Counted from the first letter of the stretch, positions 28,868-37,628 are shown. The stretch: DNA of 64,000 nucleotides from an archaeon (GCA_024276695.1 JAJRWR010000014.1:62001-126000); one strand, 5' to 3'. The notes: generated from the letters alone by a model not told the origin. Program-made: numbers and translations.

Positions 28868-29051
28868 AAATATAATCACATTTTTTACAATCAGAAAAAA
28901 TTTCTCCATCTAAATGATCAAAATGAGTTTTGCATTGATTACATGTATGATGCATGTCAAAATATCCATCTTTTTCAATTTCTCCAATTTTATTTGATTC
29001 TAGATCTGTGCTTTTACACTCTATACAATGACAACCACATTCAATTTTCAT
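28860..29051 (-). CDS. Small Cys-rich (zinc-ribbon-like) protein
   Basis: CGCHCIECKS... HHTCNQCKTHF ...SDCKKCDY. Confidence 0.6.
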   Translation of the reverse strand: MKIECGCHCIECKSTDLESNKIGEIEKDGYFDMHHTCNQCKTHFDHLDGEIFSDCKKCDYISS

Positions 29052-29099
29052 AACTATTCTCCGATAATGTATGTATAGTTGAATTGACTATACAAATCA

Positions 29100-29255
29100 T
29101 TGGGAAAGAAAAGAGAAATACCAATAGAAATTGATGATCATTTCAAACTTTTTGGAAAGGAACCATGGGAAGTAGACTATGGTGAAAAATGTGCAGTTTG
29201 TAATGTTAGAATTGATGAATATGGATTTTGTTCTTGCGGATCTAGCGGAGATTAA
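29100..29255 (+). CDS. Small Cys-containing protein (51 aa) MGKKREIPIEIDDHFKLFGKEPWEVDYGEKCAVCNVRIDEYGFCSCGSSGD
   Basis: TTG-start ORF not in the track; CxxC and CSC motifs; fills the intergenic gap. Confidence 0.5.
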   Translation: MGKKREIPIEIDDHFKLFGKEPWEVDYGEKCAVCNVRIDEYGFCSCGSSGD

Positions 29256-30138
29256 ATTTTCTTATTAATGGAACCATCATAATTATCAAAAATCCAATTG
29301 CCAAGGGTGCAATAATTGGAAATTCAGGTATAACAGTAGTACCTATTATTGAAATTTCTCCAGCAGTATCTGGTTTTATGTTAATCCAAACATGAGTTCC
29401 ATTATTGATGTATTCATGAAAGTTAGCTTTTTCATCATTCAAAAATACTATATATGGTCCCCACAATAATTCCAAAGGTATTATTGTAGTAACAAATTGA
29501 TTATCATCATTTACTTTGAAATTGATTTCCTTAGAAGGTTGTCTAAAATCAAAATTCTCTATTTCTGCAAATGTTGCAATCTCAACTGCAAATTCTTGAT
29601 CTCCCCAATTTACATATTCAACATTTTTTGGTGTATCAATTGAATACTCCAAAATCATTTGACAACCATGACAAGCAAATCCTTTTTTGTCATCCAAGTA
29701 TACTGGTCTTTCATTAACAAAAATCAAATCAACTTTTTCAGGAATGATAAAAGTTGTTGTTTCAAGATATCTAAAACTCCATGTCCATACGTTATCTATC
29801 TTCACAAGTACATTTTCAAGATCATACTCCACAACTAATTCCTCATTAGATGGCTGAAGTAATACAACAGTGTCACCTGCAATCATTGAAAATAGCTCTT
29901 CTTCTCCTTGCTCATTAATTACTGAAATATTTGAAACAGTTCCATAAATTAACTCAAGATCTACTGGTAAATTTGATGAACGTACCACATGTTTGATATG
30001 AACCTCTCCATCTGGATTAATCATCACTTCAACTGATTTTTGTATAGCTTTTTCACCTATTGAAACTTGAGCGTCAGCTAGTGGAACTAGAGATATTATA
30101 ATTAAAATTCCTAAAAGACCAAAAATCTTTGTATTCAT
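29242..30138 (-). CDS. Secreted protein with PEF-CTERM-like C-terminal sorting signal
   Basis: Signal peptide; C-terminal IPEFPIIAPLAIGFLIIMMVPLIRKFNLR. Confidence 0.65.
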   Translation of the reverse strand: MNTKIFGLLGILIIISLVPLADAQVSIGEKAIQKSVEVMINPDGEVHIKHVVRSSNLPVDLELIYGTVSNISVINEQGEEELFSMIAGDTVVLLQPSNEELVVEYDLENVLVKIDNVWTWSFRYLETTTFIIPEKVDLIFVNERPVYLDDKKGFACHGCQMILEYSIDTPKNVEYVNWGDQEFAVEIATFAEIENFDFRQPSKEINFKVNDDNQFVTTIIPLELLWGPYIVFLNDEKANFHEYINNGTHVWINIKPDTAGEISIIGTTVIPEFPIIAPLAIGFLIIMMVPLIRKFNLR

Positions 30139-30615
30139 CTATTTCACAGTAACATTAACCATTTGTGTTTTCTCTAATGGGCAATCATTACCATCTTTAT
30201 CAAGATTAACGATTTTATCTACAATATCCATTCCTTCTATAACTTCACCAAATACGGTATACTGTCTATCTAAAAATGCACTATCTGAAGTAACAATGAA
30301 AAATTGTGAACCTGCACTATCTGGATCTTGTGATCTAGCCATAGAAACTATGCCTCGTAAATGAGATCTTGAACTAAATTCAGCCTTGATATTATACCCT
30401 GGTCCTCCCATTCCCCATGAACCTTTGTTGTCTGTTTTTGTATTAGGATCTCCACCTTGAATCATAAATCCTGGAATGACTCTGTGGAAAAGGGTTCCGT
30501 CATAAAATCCATCTTTAGATAATTTTTCAAAATTTCTTACAGTTTCAGGAGCCAATTCAGGTAGAAGTTTAAATGAAATGTTTCCTAAATTAGTTTCAAT
30601 ATGCACTGTAGCCAT
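30139..30615 (-). CDS. Cyclophilin-type peptidyl-prolyl isomerase
   Basis: FHRVIPGFMIQGGDPNTKTDNKGSWGMGGPGYNIKAEF; MARSQDPDSAGSQFFIVTSDSAFLDRQYTVFGEV. Confidence 0.96.
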   Translation of the reverse strand: MATVHIETNLGNISFKLLPELAPETVRNFEKLSKDGFYDGTLFHRVIPGFMIQGGDPNTKTDNKGSWGMGGPGYNIKAEFSSRSHLRGIVSMARSQDPDSAGSQFFIVTSDSAFLDRQYTVFGEVIEGMDIVDKIVNLDKDGNDCPLEKTQMVNVTVK

Positions 30616-30848
30616 TAGATTGAATCTACAAATACATCTTAATAGTCTTTTGCGAAAATGCCTTTAGAAATTTTCACAATCTTGAAAAATCCATAACGAT
30701 TAGTACGTTTTTCGTTAGAAAATTTATTGTTGTAGATTTTAGAAATTTTTAGTTAATAATTATATGAAAAATATGAATTAATAATATATGACAATTTTGA
30801 AATTTAAAAGTTATAGTCTTATATAGAACAAATAAAATTTACAATTCG

Positions 30849-31079
30849 TTGAATCGTACAAACCAAAGCACGATAATTAAAGAAGCAATTAATTCTTATC
30901 TTGACAAAGGGGTAACCGACAAGCAGGATATCTACACCAAAGTAGTTGATGAACTTGGAGTTCCAAGACCAACTGTAAGAAGAGTTGCAAGAGATCTAAG
31001 AACTGAACTATTGCAAAAAATTCAAATCTTACAATCAGATATGCCAAAAGCAACTATTACACCTGAAGAAGACGAATAA
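30849..31079 (+). CDS. Small HTH-like DNA-binding protein
   Basis: KEAINSYLDKGVTDKQDIYTKVVDELGVPRPTVRRVARDLRTEL. Confidence 0.6.
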   Translation: MNRTNQSTIIKEAINSYLDKGVTDKQDIYTKVVDELGVPRPTVRRVARDLRTELLQKIQILQSDMPKATITPEEDE

Positions 31080-31161
31080 ATTCGGCTCTTTTTTCTTTTT
31101 AATTATATTATTTTGTGATTTTTAGCATTACTGTTATAAATAATGAAATTTTCAAATAATT

Positions 31162-31626
31162 ATGGGATATGTTGGTAATCATTTAGCCACATTAGTAACT
31201 GGAGTTTTTGCAGCAATATTGACTGGACTTTGGCCTTATTTTACTGACTTTGCACCAATACTACATATCGTCTTCATTATCGCAGTACCAGTTACATGGT
31301 TCTTAACTTTCACATGTTGGATATCACAAAAGAGTACAGATTACATGCATCATCACGTTATACACACTGAAAAAAAAAGCTTGAGTAATACACATACTAT
31401 TCAAACTACAACAACTTCACAAGTTAGTCTTTCAGAAATTAAACAAATTCAATATGAATTATCACTTGAACTAAACAATGTAAAAGAAACTGTTAAACTC
31501 AAAGATAGTGAAATTGAAAGATTAAATCAAGAAATCTCTAATCTTGAAACTCTTGTACAAATAGAATCTCTAAAAACCGAACTAGCTAATCTCAAAATGC
31601 TAGCTTCTGGAAAAAAAACCAAATAA
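31162..31626 (+). CDS. Two-TM protein with C-terminal coiled coil
   Basis: Two hydrophobic helices, then a heptad-rich tail. Confidence 0.6.
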   Translation: MGYVGNHLATLVTGVFAAILTGLWPYFTDFAPILHIVFIIAVPVTWFLTFTCWISQKSTDYMHHHVIHTEKKSLSNTHTIQTTTTSQVSLSEIKQIQYELSLELNNVKETVKLKDSEIERLNQEISNLETLVQIESLKTELANLKMLASGKKTK

Positions 31627-31632
31627 TTAGTT

Positions 31633-31746
31633 TTAATCTTTACAATGACAACAAACTTCTTCATGATTATCTTTACAACCAGTACAACTAATTGCTCCAC
31701 CAAAATGACATTTACATGAACATAATTCAGTTGAATTTTTTTTCAC
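31633..31746 (-). CDS. Cys-rich microprotein (37 aa) MKKNSTELCSCKCHFGGAISCTGCKDNHEEVCCHCKD
   Basis: GTG-start ORF not in the track; 8 Cys and 2 His in 37 residues. Confidence 0.45.
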   Translation of the reverse strand: MKKNSTELCSCKCHFGGAISCTGCKDNHEEVCCHCKD

Positions 31747-32176
31747 ATTCAATAATATTACTATTCAATGTTAGTATTTGACTTTTACACTTTGTATATT
31801 AATGGATTAAAAGAAATTTTTAATTCAAAATTAGAGTTTGATGCTTAAAATGATATTTTTAATATTATATGGAAAATAATTTAGTTTAAGAATTTTTAAT
31901 ATCAATTTCTTTATAGAATCAATTAATTTACAAAATAAAATAATTTAAATGAATGAATCTATTAGAATTAAAAATCAATCACACAAAGCATTCATGAAAA
32001 TACAATGAACTCTAATGGAAATTTATTAAAGAAAATAATGCAAAATTATACTTCTACTATATCGTAATAATCTGAATTTTTTACAATGATTTTTAGAATG
32101 ATCAATTTAATCAATGTCAAATTTAGCCTCAATTTGATGATAATTATCCTGTAAAAATACCCAGTTAATTTTTAGA

Positions 32177-32719
32177 TTAATCTTGATGCAATTTAGAAGC
32201 AATCTCTAAAGTTTCATCTACCATTTCTTTTAATCTGTTTTGTACATCTTCATCTGTAATGGAATTTTCAGATATAGATTCGGTAGTAAGAAATACGGCT
32301 TTTGGATTTGTTATTACTCTAAAATATGATAACAATTGTGTGATTAATGTCTGGACATTGACAAAACCAATATTTCCAGCAGCCAAAATTGTAATTCCAG
32401 CAACCTTTCCTGGAGTTTTTTTGTAATCTATATATTCAAACAGATTTTTTAATGCTGAACTAAAAAATGAATTATAAATTGGTGATCCAATTAACCATAC
32501 ATCCGCATCCATAATATCACTTGCAGCCATTTCTGTTGTTTCATTGTATTCTATGTTTGGTCCTCTATAGTATTCTATTTGACCTTCAGAAAGATTGATT
32601 AATTTTGTATCTTGGTTTTTTGATTTAGTATATTCAAAAACATATTTCATTATCACTTGTGTATTTGCATTTTTTCTTGGACTTCCAGAAATGACAACAA
32701 TTTTCATATCTTCAGCCAT
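32177..32719 (-). CDS. NAD(P)H-dependent FMN reductase / flavodoxin-fold protein
   Basis: MKIVVISGSPRKNANTQVIMKYVFEY; ADVWLIGSPIYNSFFSSALKNLFEYID. Confidence 0.9.
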   Translation of the reverse strand: MAEDMKIVVISGSPRKNANTQVIMKYVFEYTKSKNQDTKLINLSEGQIEYYRGPNIEYNETTEMAASDIMDADVWLIGSPIYNSFFSSALKNLFEYIDYKKTPGKVAGITILAAGNIGFVNVQTLITQLLSYFRVITNPKAVFLTTESISENSITDEDVQNRLKEMVDETLEIASKLHQD

Positions 32720-32979
32720 TTGTATTGGTATTTAAATTTCTAAGAATTTTGAAAATTAAACGGGCTTGGAGGTTCTCGTTTACTCCAGCATTCGAAACCA
32801 CTGTTTTTGTTGATTTTTTCAAGGCTTCAAACGTACTACGCTATCATATTTTATAATGTTTTACTTGTTCTCACATTTGCCGCATACCTTTGTGCATATC
32901 TGCGTTGATCGTAGATCCAAAGATCACTCATTCTTGAAAACTAGATCTTCTTTATCTATTACAATAATAACTAAGAATT

Positions 32980-33594
32980 ATGAAAACATCACAACCTGCT
33001 GAGGATTTTAAAAAAATCATCATAGACAGCTTGGCTTTCAATATTTTTCATAATGAAAATGCCTTTAGAGAAGAAACTGATGGAAAACATATTTCTATTA
33101 ATTTATTTGAATCTCCTTTGCATCTGAGAGAAATTACTTTACGATTACTCAGAACCTACATAAATCATGCAAATACAAAAAGCATCATAGGATTTACAGA
33201 AAATGATCAATCTTTAGTTACTTTTGCTACTCAGGTGTGCTATATTGAAAATATTCCATTTTACAATTATGATCTAGAAAATGATGAAGGTGCATTTAGT
33301 CAGTTCATCAGACCTGAAATTGTTCCATGTTCTCTAATAATTCCTTACTCTGTCAACGAAAATCATGTCTTAGAGGTAGTTGAGCTGTTCTCTCAACAAA
33401 AAGTTCCAATTTCTCAGGTAATCTCGATGGTTGATGAGAATCTATCAAAAACTGTCTTTTCTAACAAAGGCTTTGATTTTGTATCAATTTGTGATTGGAT
33501 TTCATTAAAAAATCGAATTAGAGAATTCAAAAGCATTACTGGAGAAAAAATGAATGAGTTATTCGCAAATTTCATTCCAAACAAAAATCTGTAA
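32980..33594 (+). CDS. Phosphoribosyltransferase-like protein lacking a canonical PRPP motif
   Basis: Fold-level resemblance to the following OPRTase (IIIDSLAFNIF..., PCSLIIPYSVNENHVLEVVELFSQQKVPISQVISMVDE). Confidence 0.4.
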   Translation: MKTSQPAEDFKKIIIDSLAFNIFHNENAFREETDGKHISINLFESPLHLREITLRLLRTYINHANTKSIIGFTENDQSLVTFATQVCYIENIPFYNYDLENDEGAFSQFIRPEIVPCSLIIPYSVNENHVLEVVELFSQQKVPISQVISMVDENLSKTVFSNKGFDFVSICDWISLKNRIREFKSITGEKMNELFANFIPNKNL

Positions 33595-33765
33595 AGATTT
33601 GGATTGTTCTCAGTCAAATCCTCGCAACTTTTACCACTTAACCTGAATAATGTTTCTAAATTTAATGAAAATGAGTTCAGTTTTGCATCAAAATCACAAT
33701 TTTTTCTGTATGTCAGAAATTATAATTAGCTACAGTTTATTATCAGGATCGAGATCATTGAAACT

Positions 33766-34377
33766 ATGATGGCATTGTCGCCTGAATTTGAGTTGAATAC
33801 AGCTAGGTTAGAAGAACTAATTGTAGAAACTAAAGCATTTCAGTATTCTCCAGACAAACCATTTCAATTGGCCTCTGGAAGAATAAGTCCATATTATTTT
33901 GATCTAAAAAAACTCAACGGACATCCTGAGGGCCTGAACACTGTTGCAAAAATATTCTATCATATCATTAAAGGAATGAAGAATGTTACATCAGTTGGCG
34001 GTCTAGAGTCTGGTTCTATTTCTATTGCTTCTGCTATTTCTCAGTTAAGCTTTTTAGAACATCAAAAAGATTCAACAAATCCTCTGATAAATTCATTTTA
34101 CGTAAGAAAAAAGACCAAAGAATACGGATCTGGAAAACAGATTGAAGGAATCATAAAATCTCCTGTTGTAGTAGTAGATGATGTAATCACTAGTGGGGAT
34201 TCTGCAATTAAAGCAGTAAATGTACTCAAAGATGAAAATTATGAATGCAACTGTTTGATCTCTGTTATCTTCCGTGGAACTTTAGAAAATAAAGAAAAGA
34301 TCGAAAAAATAAGCAAATTCGAATATCTTTTCACTGAAACAGAACTTGTTGAGAAATTTACCAAAGATAAGGCGTAA
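33766..34377 (+). CDS. pyrE: Orotate phosphoribosyltransferase
   Basis: LASGRISPYYFDLKKL; VGGLESGSISIASAIS; FYVRKKTKEYGSGKQIEG; PVVVVDDVITSGDSAIKAVNVL. Confidence 0.9.
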   Translation: MMALSPEFELNTARLEELIVETKAFQYSPDKPFQLASGRISPYYFDLKKLNGHPEGLNTVAKIFYHIIKGMKNVTSVGGLESGSISIASAISQLSFLEHQKDSTNPLINSFYVRKKTKEYGSGKQIEGIIKSPVVVVDDVITSGDSAIKAVNVLKDENYECNCLISVIFRGTLENKEKIEKISKFEYLFTETELVEKFTKDKA

Positions 34378-34484
34378 TAAAGCCGATCGTATATAGATCA
34401 ATAATTTAAAATAAAATATGATTAACTAATTTCGAATTATTCTAAAAAAGAAAAATGGTTAGAGTATAATCACGTGAAAATATC

Positions 34485-34742
34485 ATGAAAGAAGCATCTA
34501 AAGATATCAAAAAAGCTATATTGAAAAAATAGACAAAGTAATCGATAACAAAACTCAAAATTCTGTATCTTCAGAAATACAAGCCAAAATAAGTATGGAT
34601 TTGATTTCTACCGATTCAACAAATGATGAATCATGTTGTAGACACGATCAATGAACAAGTATGTAACGATTTTAAGAAACTACAAAATGAAAAAACAAAA
34701 AAAGGAAGTAGAGAAAATGCTGATGATTTGAAAATGATGTAA
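34485..34742 (+). pseudogene. Frameshifted small ORF (MKEASKDIKKAI / EKIDKVIDNKTQNSVSSEIQAKISMDLISTDST / MMNHVVDTINEQVCNDFKKLQNEKTKKGSRENADDLKMM)
   Basis: Three overlapping reading-frame segments read as one continuous helical protein with two shifts. Confidence 0.45.
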
Positions 34743-34955
34743 CTATATAATAATTAAAAATTGTCTTTGGAGTACAAGATTATCTATATTCTATGAATGA
34801 TTGAAATTTCTTAAGACAAATTATTTACTAACTTGTTAGATATGGAATGAGCTGATTAGGCACCAAAATAATTATTGGAACAGAGAACTCAACTGCATTT
34901 GTTGAAAAATAAATAACCCTAATTGACCAGTGTATTTTTTACCATTTTGTAATTT

Positions 34956-35216
34956 ATGAGCATGATGGTAACAAAAAAGGCAATCTATCTGGTAGATTTA
35001 CTATTGCAAGGAGACATCAAGCTAAGAGATGAATGTTTGATCCTTCAAAGATGTGGAATTCTTAACATGATCAATTTCAGTCTTATTCAAACATATGCAG
35101 GACTTTTAGAACAAAACATTCTGATCCTAAAAGCTCTAAAAAAAGAACTGGTTGGGAAATGCAAACATCCCAAAAGAATGATGGACAGAATTGCTAAAGG
35201 ACAGGGTATTGCATGA
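34956..35216 (+). CDS. Hypothetical protein in element
   Basis: 86-aa ORF; C-terminal half (LIQTYAGLLEQNILILKALKKELVGKCKHPKRMMDRIA) looks coding. Confidence 0.4.
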   Translation: MSMMVTKKAIYLVDLLLQGDIKLRDECLILQRCGILNMINFSLIQTYAGLLEQNILILKALKKELVGKCKHPKRMMDRIAKGQGIA

Positions 35217-35285
35217 ATTGTAATCTAGATCTTTAATTCATGTTGAAATAAACTTAATTGTTCATATTAGAATAAAAAACTCATT

Positions 35286-35533
35286 ATGGTGAAAAAGAAA
35301 TCTCCTCACATTTTACAAAAAGTACAGAAGAGAAAACAAGGAGAAAAACCCCAAGAGTTACTAGTGTGGTATTATCCATTAAAGGGAATATCAAATATGA
35401 TCCAAAATATAAAATGGTTTTTGTGTCTAGTGTCAAAAACATTAACAATCTTCTTGAAAATCGAGAAGATATAATATCTGAAAAAGAAGTAAAAAAAATT
35501 ATTAAAAAATTTAAAGACCTTGTAACGAAATAA
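35286..35533 (+). pseudogene. Frameshifted small ORF in element
   Basis: MVKKKSPHILQKVQKRKQGEK... then, in another frame, TPRVTSVVLSIKGNIKYDPKYKMVFVSSVKNINNLLENREDIISEKEVKKIIKKFKDLVTK*. Confidence 0.5.
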
Positions 35534-35597
35534 TATGATAAATTGGCTAGAATGTTTTCAAGGTAAATGAAAATATATTTGAAAGAATTTTAGAAAA

Positions 35598-35891
35598 TTA
35601 AAGAGTCAATTTTTTCTGTAAAGATTTCGTGGTACTATAGGAATGTTCTAGATAATGAATTATCTCTGAGATATCCTCATCTTTGATGCTCATTCTTCTC
35701 TCTGTACCTCGAGGGAAAAACCAGCCTGCAACTTTTCGAGTTTTATCATTATCCTTGAATGTTTTAGGATTGATTCTAAATATCACATTTGATGTAGTGT
35801 GGACTCCCAATTCCCATTCAAAGATTGAGGGAAAAGTTGAGGGAAACACCATCACGATATATTCACCAGACATCAACGATGCAATAAGCAC
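35598..35891 (-). CDS. Hypothetical protein in element (N-terminal start uncertain)
   Basis: SNVIFRINPKTFKDNDKTRKVAGWFFPRGTERRMSIKDEDISEIIHYLEHSY looks coding; N-terminus overlaps an opposing ORF. Confidence 0.4.
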   Translation of the reverse strand: MLIASLMSGEYIVMVFPSTFPSIFEWELGVHTTSNVIFRINPKTFKDNDKTRKVAGWFFPRGTERRMSIKDEDISEIIHYLEHSYSTTKSLQKKLTL

Positions 35892-36039
35892 ATTGCAGCA
35901 CGAGTTTGTTGATTATGTGGTTAGCCAGACAATAAAACCCTACATCAAGCTGGTCAATTCGCTGATGTCTGTCATAACAAAACAAGCATACACAACAAAA
36001 GAAAGATCTGTAGAAGCACTGTTGAAACTAGCTAATTGA
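35683..36039 (+). CDS. Hypothetical protein in element (start uncertain)
   Basis: C-terminal part KIEGKVEGNTITIYSPDINDAISTLQHEFVDYVVSQTIKPYIKLVNSLM looks coding; N-terminus overlaps an opposing ORF. Confidence 0.4.
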   Translation: MMLILLSVPRGKNQPATFRVLSLSLNVLGLILNITFDVVWTPNSHSKIEGKVEGNTITIYSPDINDAISTLQHEFVDYVVSQTIKPYIKLVNSLMSVITKQAYTTKERSVEALLKLAN

Positions 36040-36051
36040 TCTGCAGACTAT

Positions 36052-37449
36052 TCATTTTTTTCTTCGCATAATTATACGGTTCTCTGCCAGTTCCTTTATT
36101 GGCTCCCAGCCCTGGCATATATGGTGTAACAGCTGCTCATCGTTTGTAATTATTTTTCCGTCGTATGAGTTATGATGTTGTACTTTGGATGCAGACATTA
36201 CCTTCATTATTTTCTCTCTTATTGCGTCTGTTTCGTGTTCCATGTCATAAGATATTTTTTTATCCGTATCAGTTGAATTGTTTATTTTTCTTTGTTTTTC
36301 TATTCTGATTTTGATTGGATCAATTCCGTAAAGCTTTGCCTGTTCACGCCACATATCAAGCAGCATCTCTTTTTTGTTTGGAGCAGAATTATTCTCATTA
36401 TTCATGGTGTACAGAAATTTCTGGCTGTTTGCATATGCTCTTCTCATATCTGAAATCATCTCATCAGTTAGTCTTCCCTTGTTTGTGGTGTATCTGGCCT
36501 CAATGTCTCCCTTGTGACCCATGAAGAACTGTCTGTATGCATGAGTCATCTTTCCGTTACTTTCTGCAAGTAATAATTGCGTGTCAAAATATGCCCGTAA
36601 AACATATGGCCTCACTTTGGTTATACTCCATATGGATTTTCTAATGTCTGATGTAATTCGCGGTGTCGTGATAAAGCTGGATTTGTTTTGAATCTTGCAT
36701 CTTCTTCTGGAGTGATATCCCTGCTCCAAAGATATTACAGGTGAATCAAGAGTTAGTTCTTCTCCAACTGCAATCCTTTTTCTCAAATAATCAAGAACAT
36801 ACTCGCATCCCTCAGATGGCAAGAAAGTAAAATATCTATTTTTTGTCTTGCTAAGTGTTGCTCTAACAACAACCATTGCAGGAACATGTGCAAAGCTAAC
36901 TGACTTGTTATCTGGTTGTATCACCAAGTCAGGTAGGTCCGCCAGCTTGAGACCGTCTGTCCCGTCATAATTCCCCATCACTTGCGGCCTGATACCTGAA
37001 AATGACATCAAACTGATACTAGTTCTAGTTCTGGGACTTGCAACATTTAGAATTGACTGCAGTTGTGTCTTTATCGGTACTTGTTCATCTTGTATGCTAA
37101 CTGGGATTCCCGCATTTGCAATCTTTATCTTTCTTTTTAGCTCAATGTAATTGAATATCAGCCATGACTTTATCGACTTTAGAATTCCATCTATGTAATT
37201 TGGCGCATAGTTTTGCGATTCCAACCAGGATACGTGATCAAGCAACATGTTCTCCATCTTTATGACATCTCTTTTTCCAATTTTTACAAGAGTGAATGGT
37301 GTGGTGTTTGTCCTGTAACAAAATAAATTCAACCTGCGTAATCTAATGTCTGCATTTAGCTTACTTCCTCTGCTTGTGTTATCATACCAACGTCTAACGT
37401 TTTCATCTTTTAGAAGATCCTTTGTTGCAGGTTTTTTCTTTTTAGACAT
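36052..37449 (-). CDS. Tyrosine recombinase / integrase
   Basis: MSFSGIRPQVMG (Arg I), SKTKNRYFTFLP, VRPYVLRAYFDTQLL (box II Arg), FFMGHKGDIEARYTTNKG (GH...Y). Confidence 0.8.
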   Translation of the reverse strand: MSKKKKPATKDLLKDENVRRWYDNTSRGSKLNADIRLRRLNLFCYRTNTTPFTLVKIGKRDVIKMENMLLDHVSWLESQNYAPNYIDGILKSIKSWLIFNYIELKRKIKIANAGIPVSIQDEQVPIKTQLQSILNVASPRTRTSISLMSFSGIRPQVMGNYDGTDGLKLADLPDLVIQPDNKSVSFAHVPAMVVVRATLSKTKNRYFTFLPSEGCEYVLDYLRKRIAVGEELTLDSPVISLEQGYHSRRRCKIQNKSSFITTPRITSDIRKSIWSITKVRPYVLRAYFDTQLLLAESNGKMTHAYRQFFMGHKGDIEARYTTNKGRLTDEMISDMRRAYANSQKFLYTMNNENNSAPNKKEMLLDMWREQAKLYGIDPIKIRIEKQRKINNSTDTDKKISYDMEHETDAIREKIMKVMSASKVQHHNSYDGKIITNDEQLLHHICQGWEPIKELAENRIIMRRKK

Positions 37450-37511
37450 TATTTTTCCTCACAATACAAGATTTCATTTGCATAAAAGCGGATCTCGAAT
37501 GTTGGAGCAAA

Positions 37512-37604
37512 CGGGCTTGGAGGGCTTCGATCCCTCGACCTGTAACTTAGGAGGCTACTGCGCTATCCATATTGCGCGTCAAATTGACTCTGCGCTACAA
37601 GCCC
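37512..37604 (-). tRNA. tRNA-Arg (anticodon CCT) with 28-nt D-loop, probable non-canonical intron
   Basis: GGGCTTG-TA-GCGC-[AGAGTCAATTTGACGCGCAATATGGATA]-GCGC-A-GTAGC-CTCCTAA-GTTAC-AGGTC-GAGGG-ATCGAAG-CCCTC-CAAGCCC-G; all stems pair. Confidence 0.9.
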
Positions 37605-37628
37605 AGCAAAAAAAACATTCTTAATTAT

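Larger units (their letters stand above)
32758..37523. mobile_element. Putative integrated genetic element at the tRNA-Arg(CCT) 3' end
   Basis: Tyrosine recombinase abuts the tRNA 3' end. 15-bp direct repeat AAACGGGCTTGGAGG at 32758-32772 and 37509-37523 includes the tRNA 3' terminus. The interior carries decayed ORFs. Confidence 0.55.

Noticed and set aside
31747-32176. 430-bp gap with a short ORF MNESIRIKNQSHKAFMKIQ (RHH-like) at 31950 that might be a degraded regulator
   Set aside because: Only 19 aa; no convincing continuation in the other frames.
32906-32935. GATC-rich stretch TGATCGTAGATCCAAAGATCA that could form a hairpin
   Set aside because: 5-bp arms with low-complexity overlap; no independent support for function.
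34956-35216. Alternative frame GNLSGRFTIARRHQAKR* in the same region, suggesting another pseudogene
   Set aside because: Too short and ambiguous to decide which frame is ancestral; listed only as a low-confidence CDS.
37346-37624. 92-aa plus-strand ORF
   Set aside because: Reads through the tRNA-Arg gene and the integrase N-terminus in antisense.
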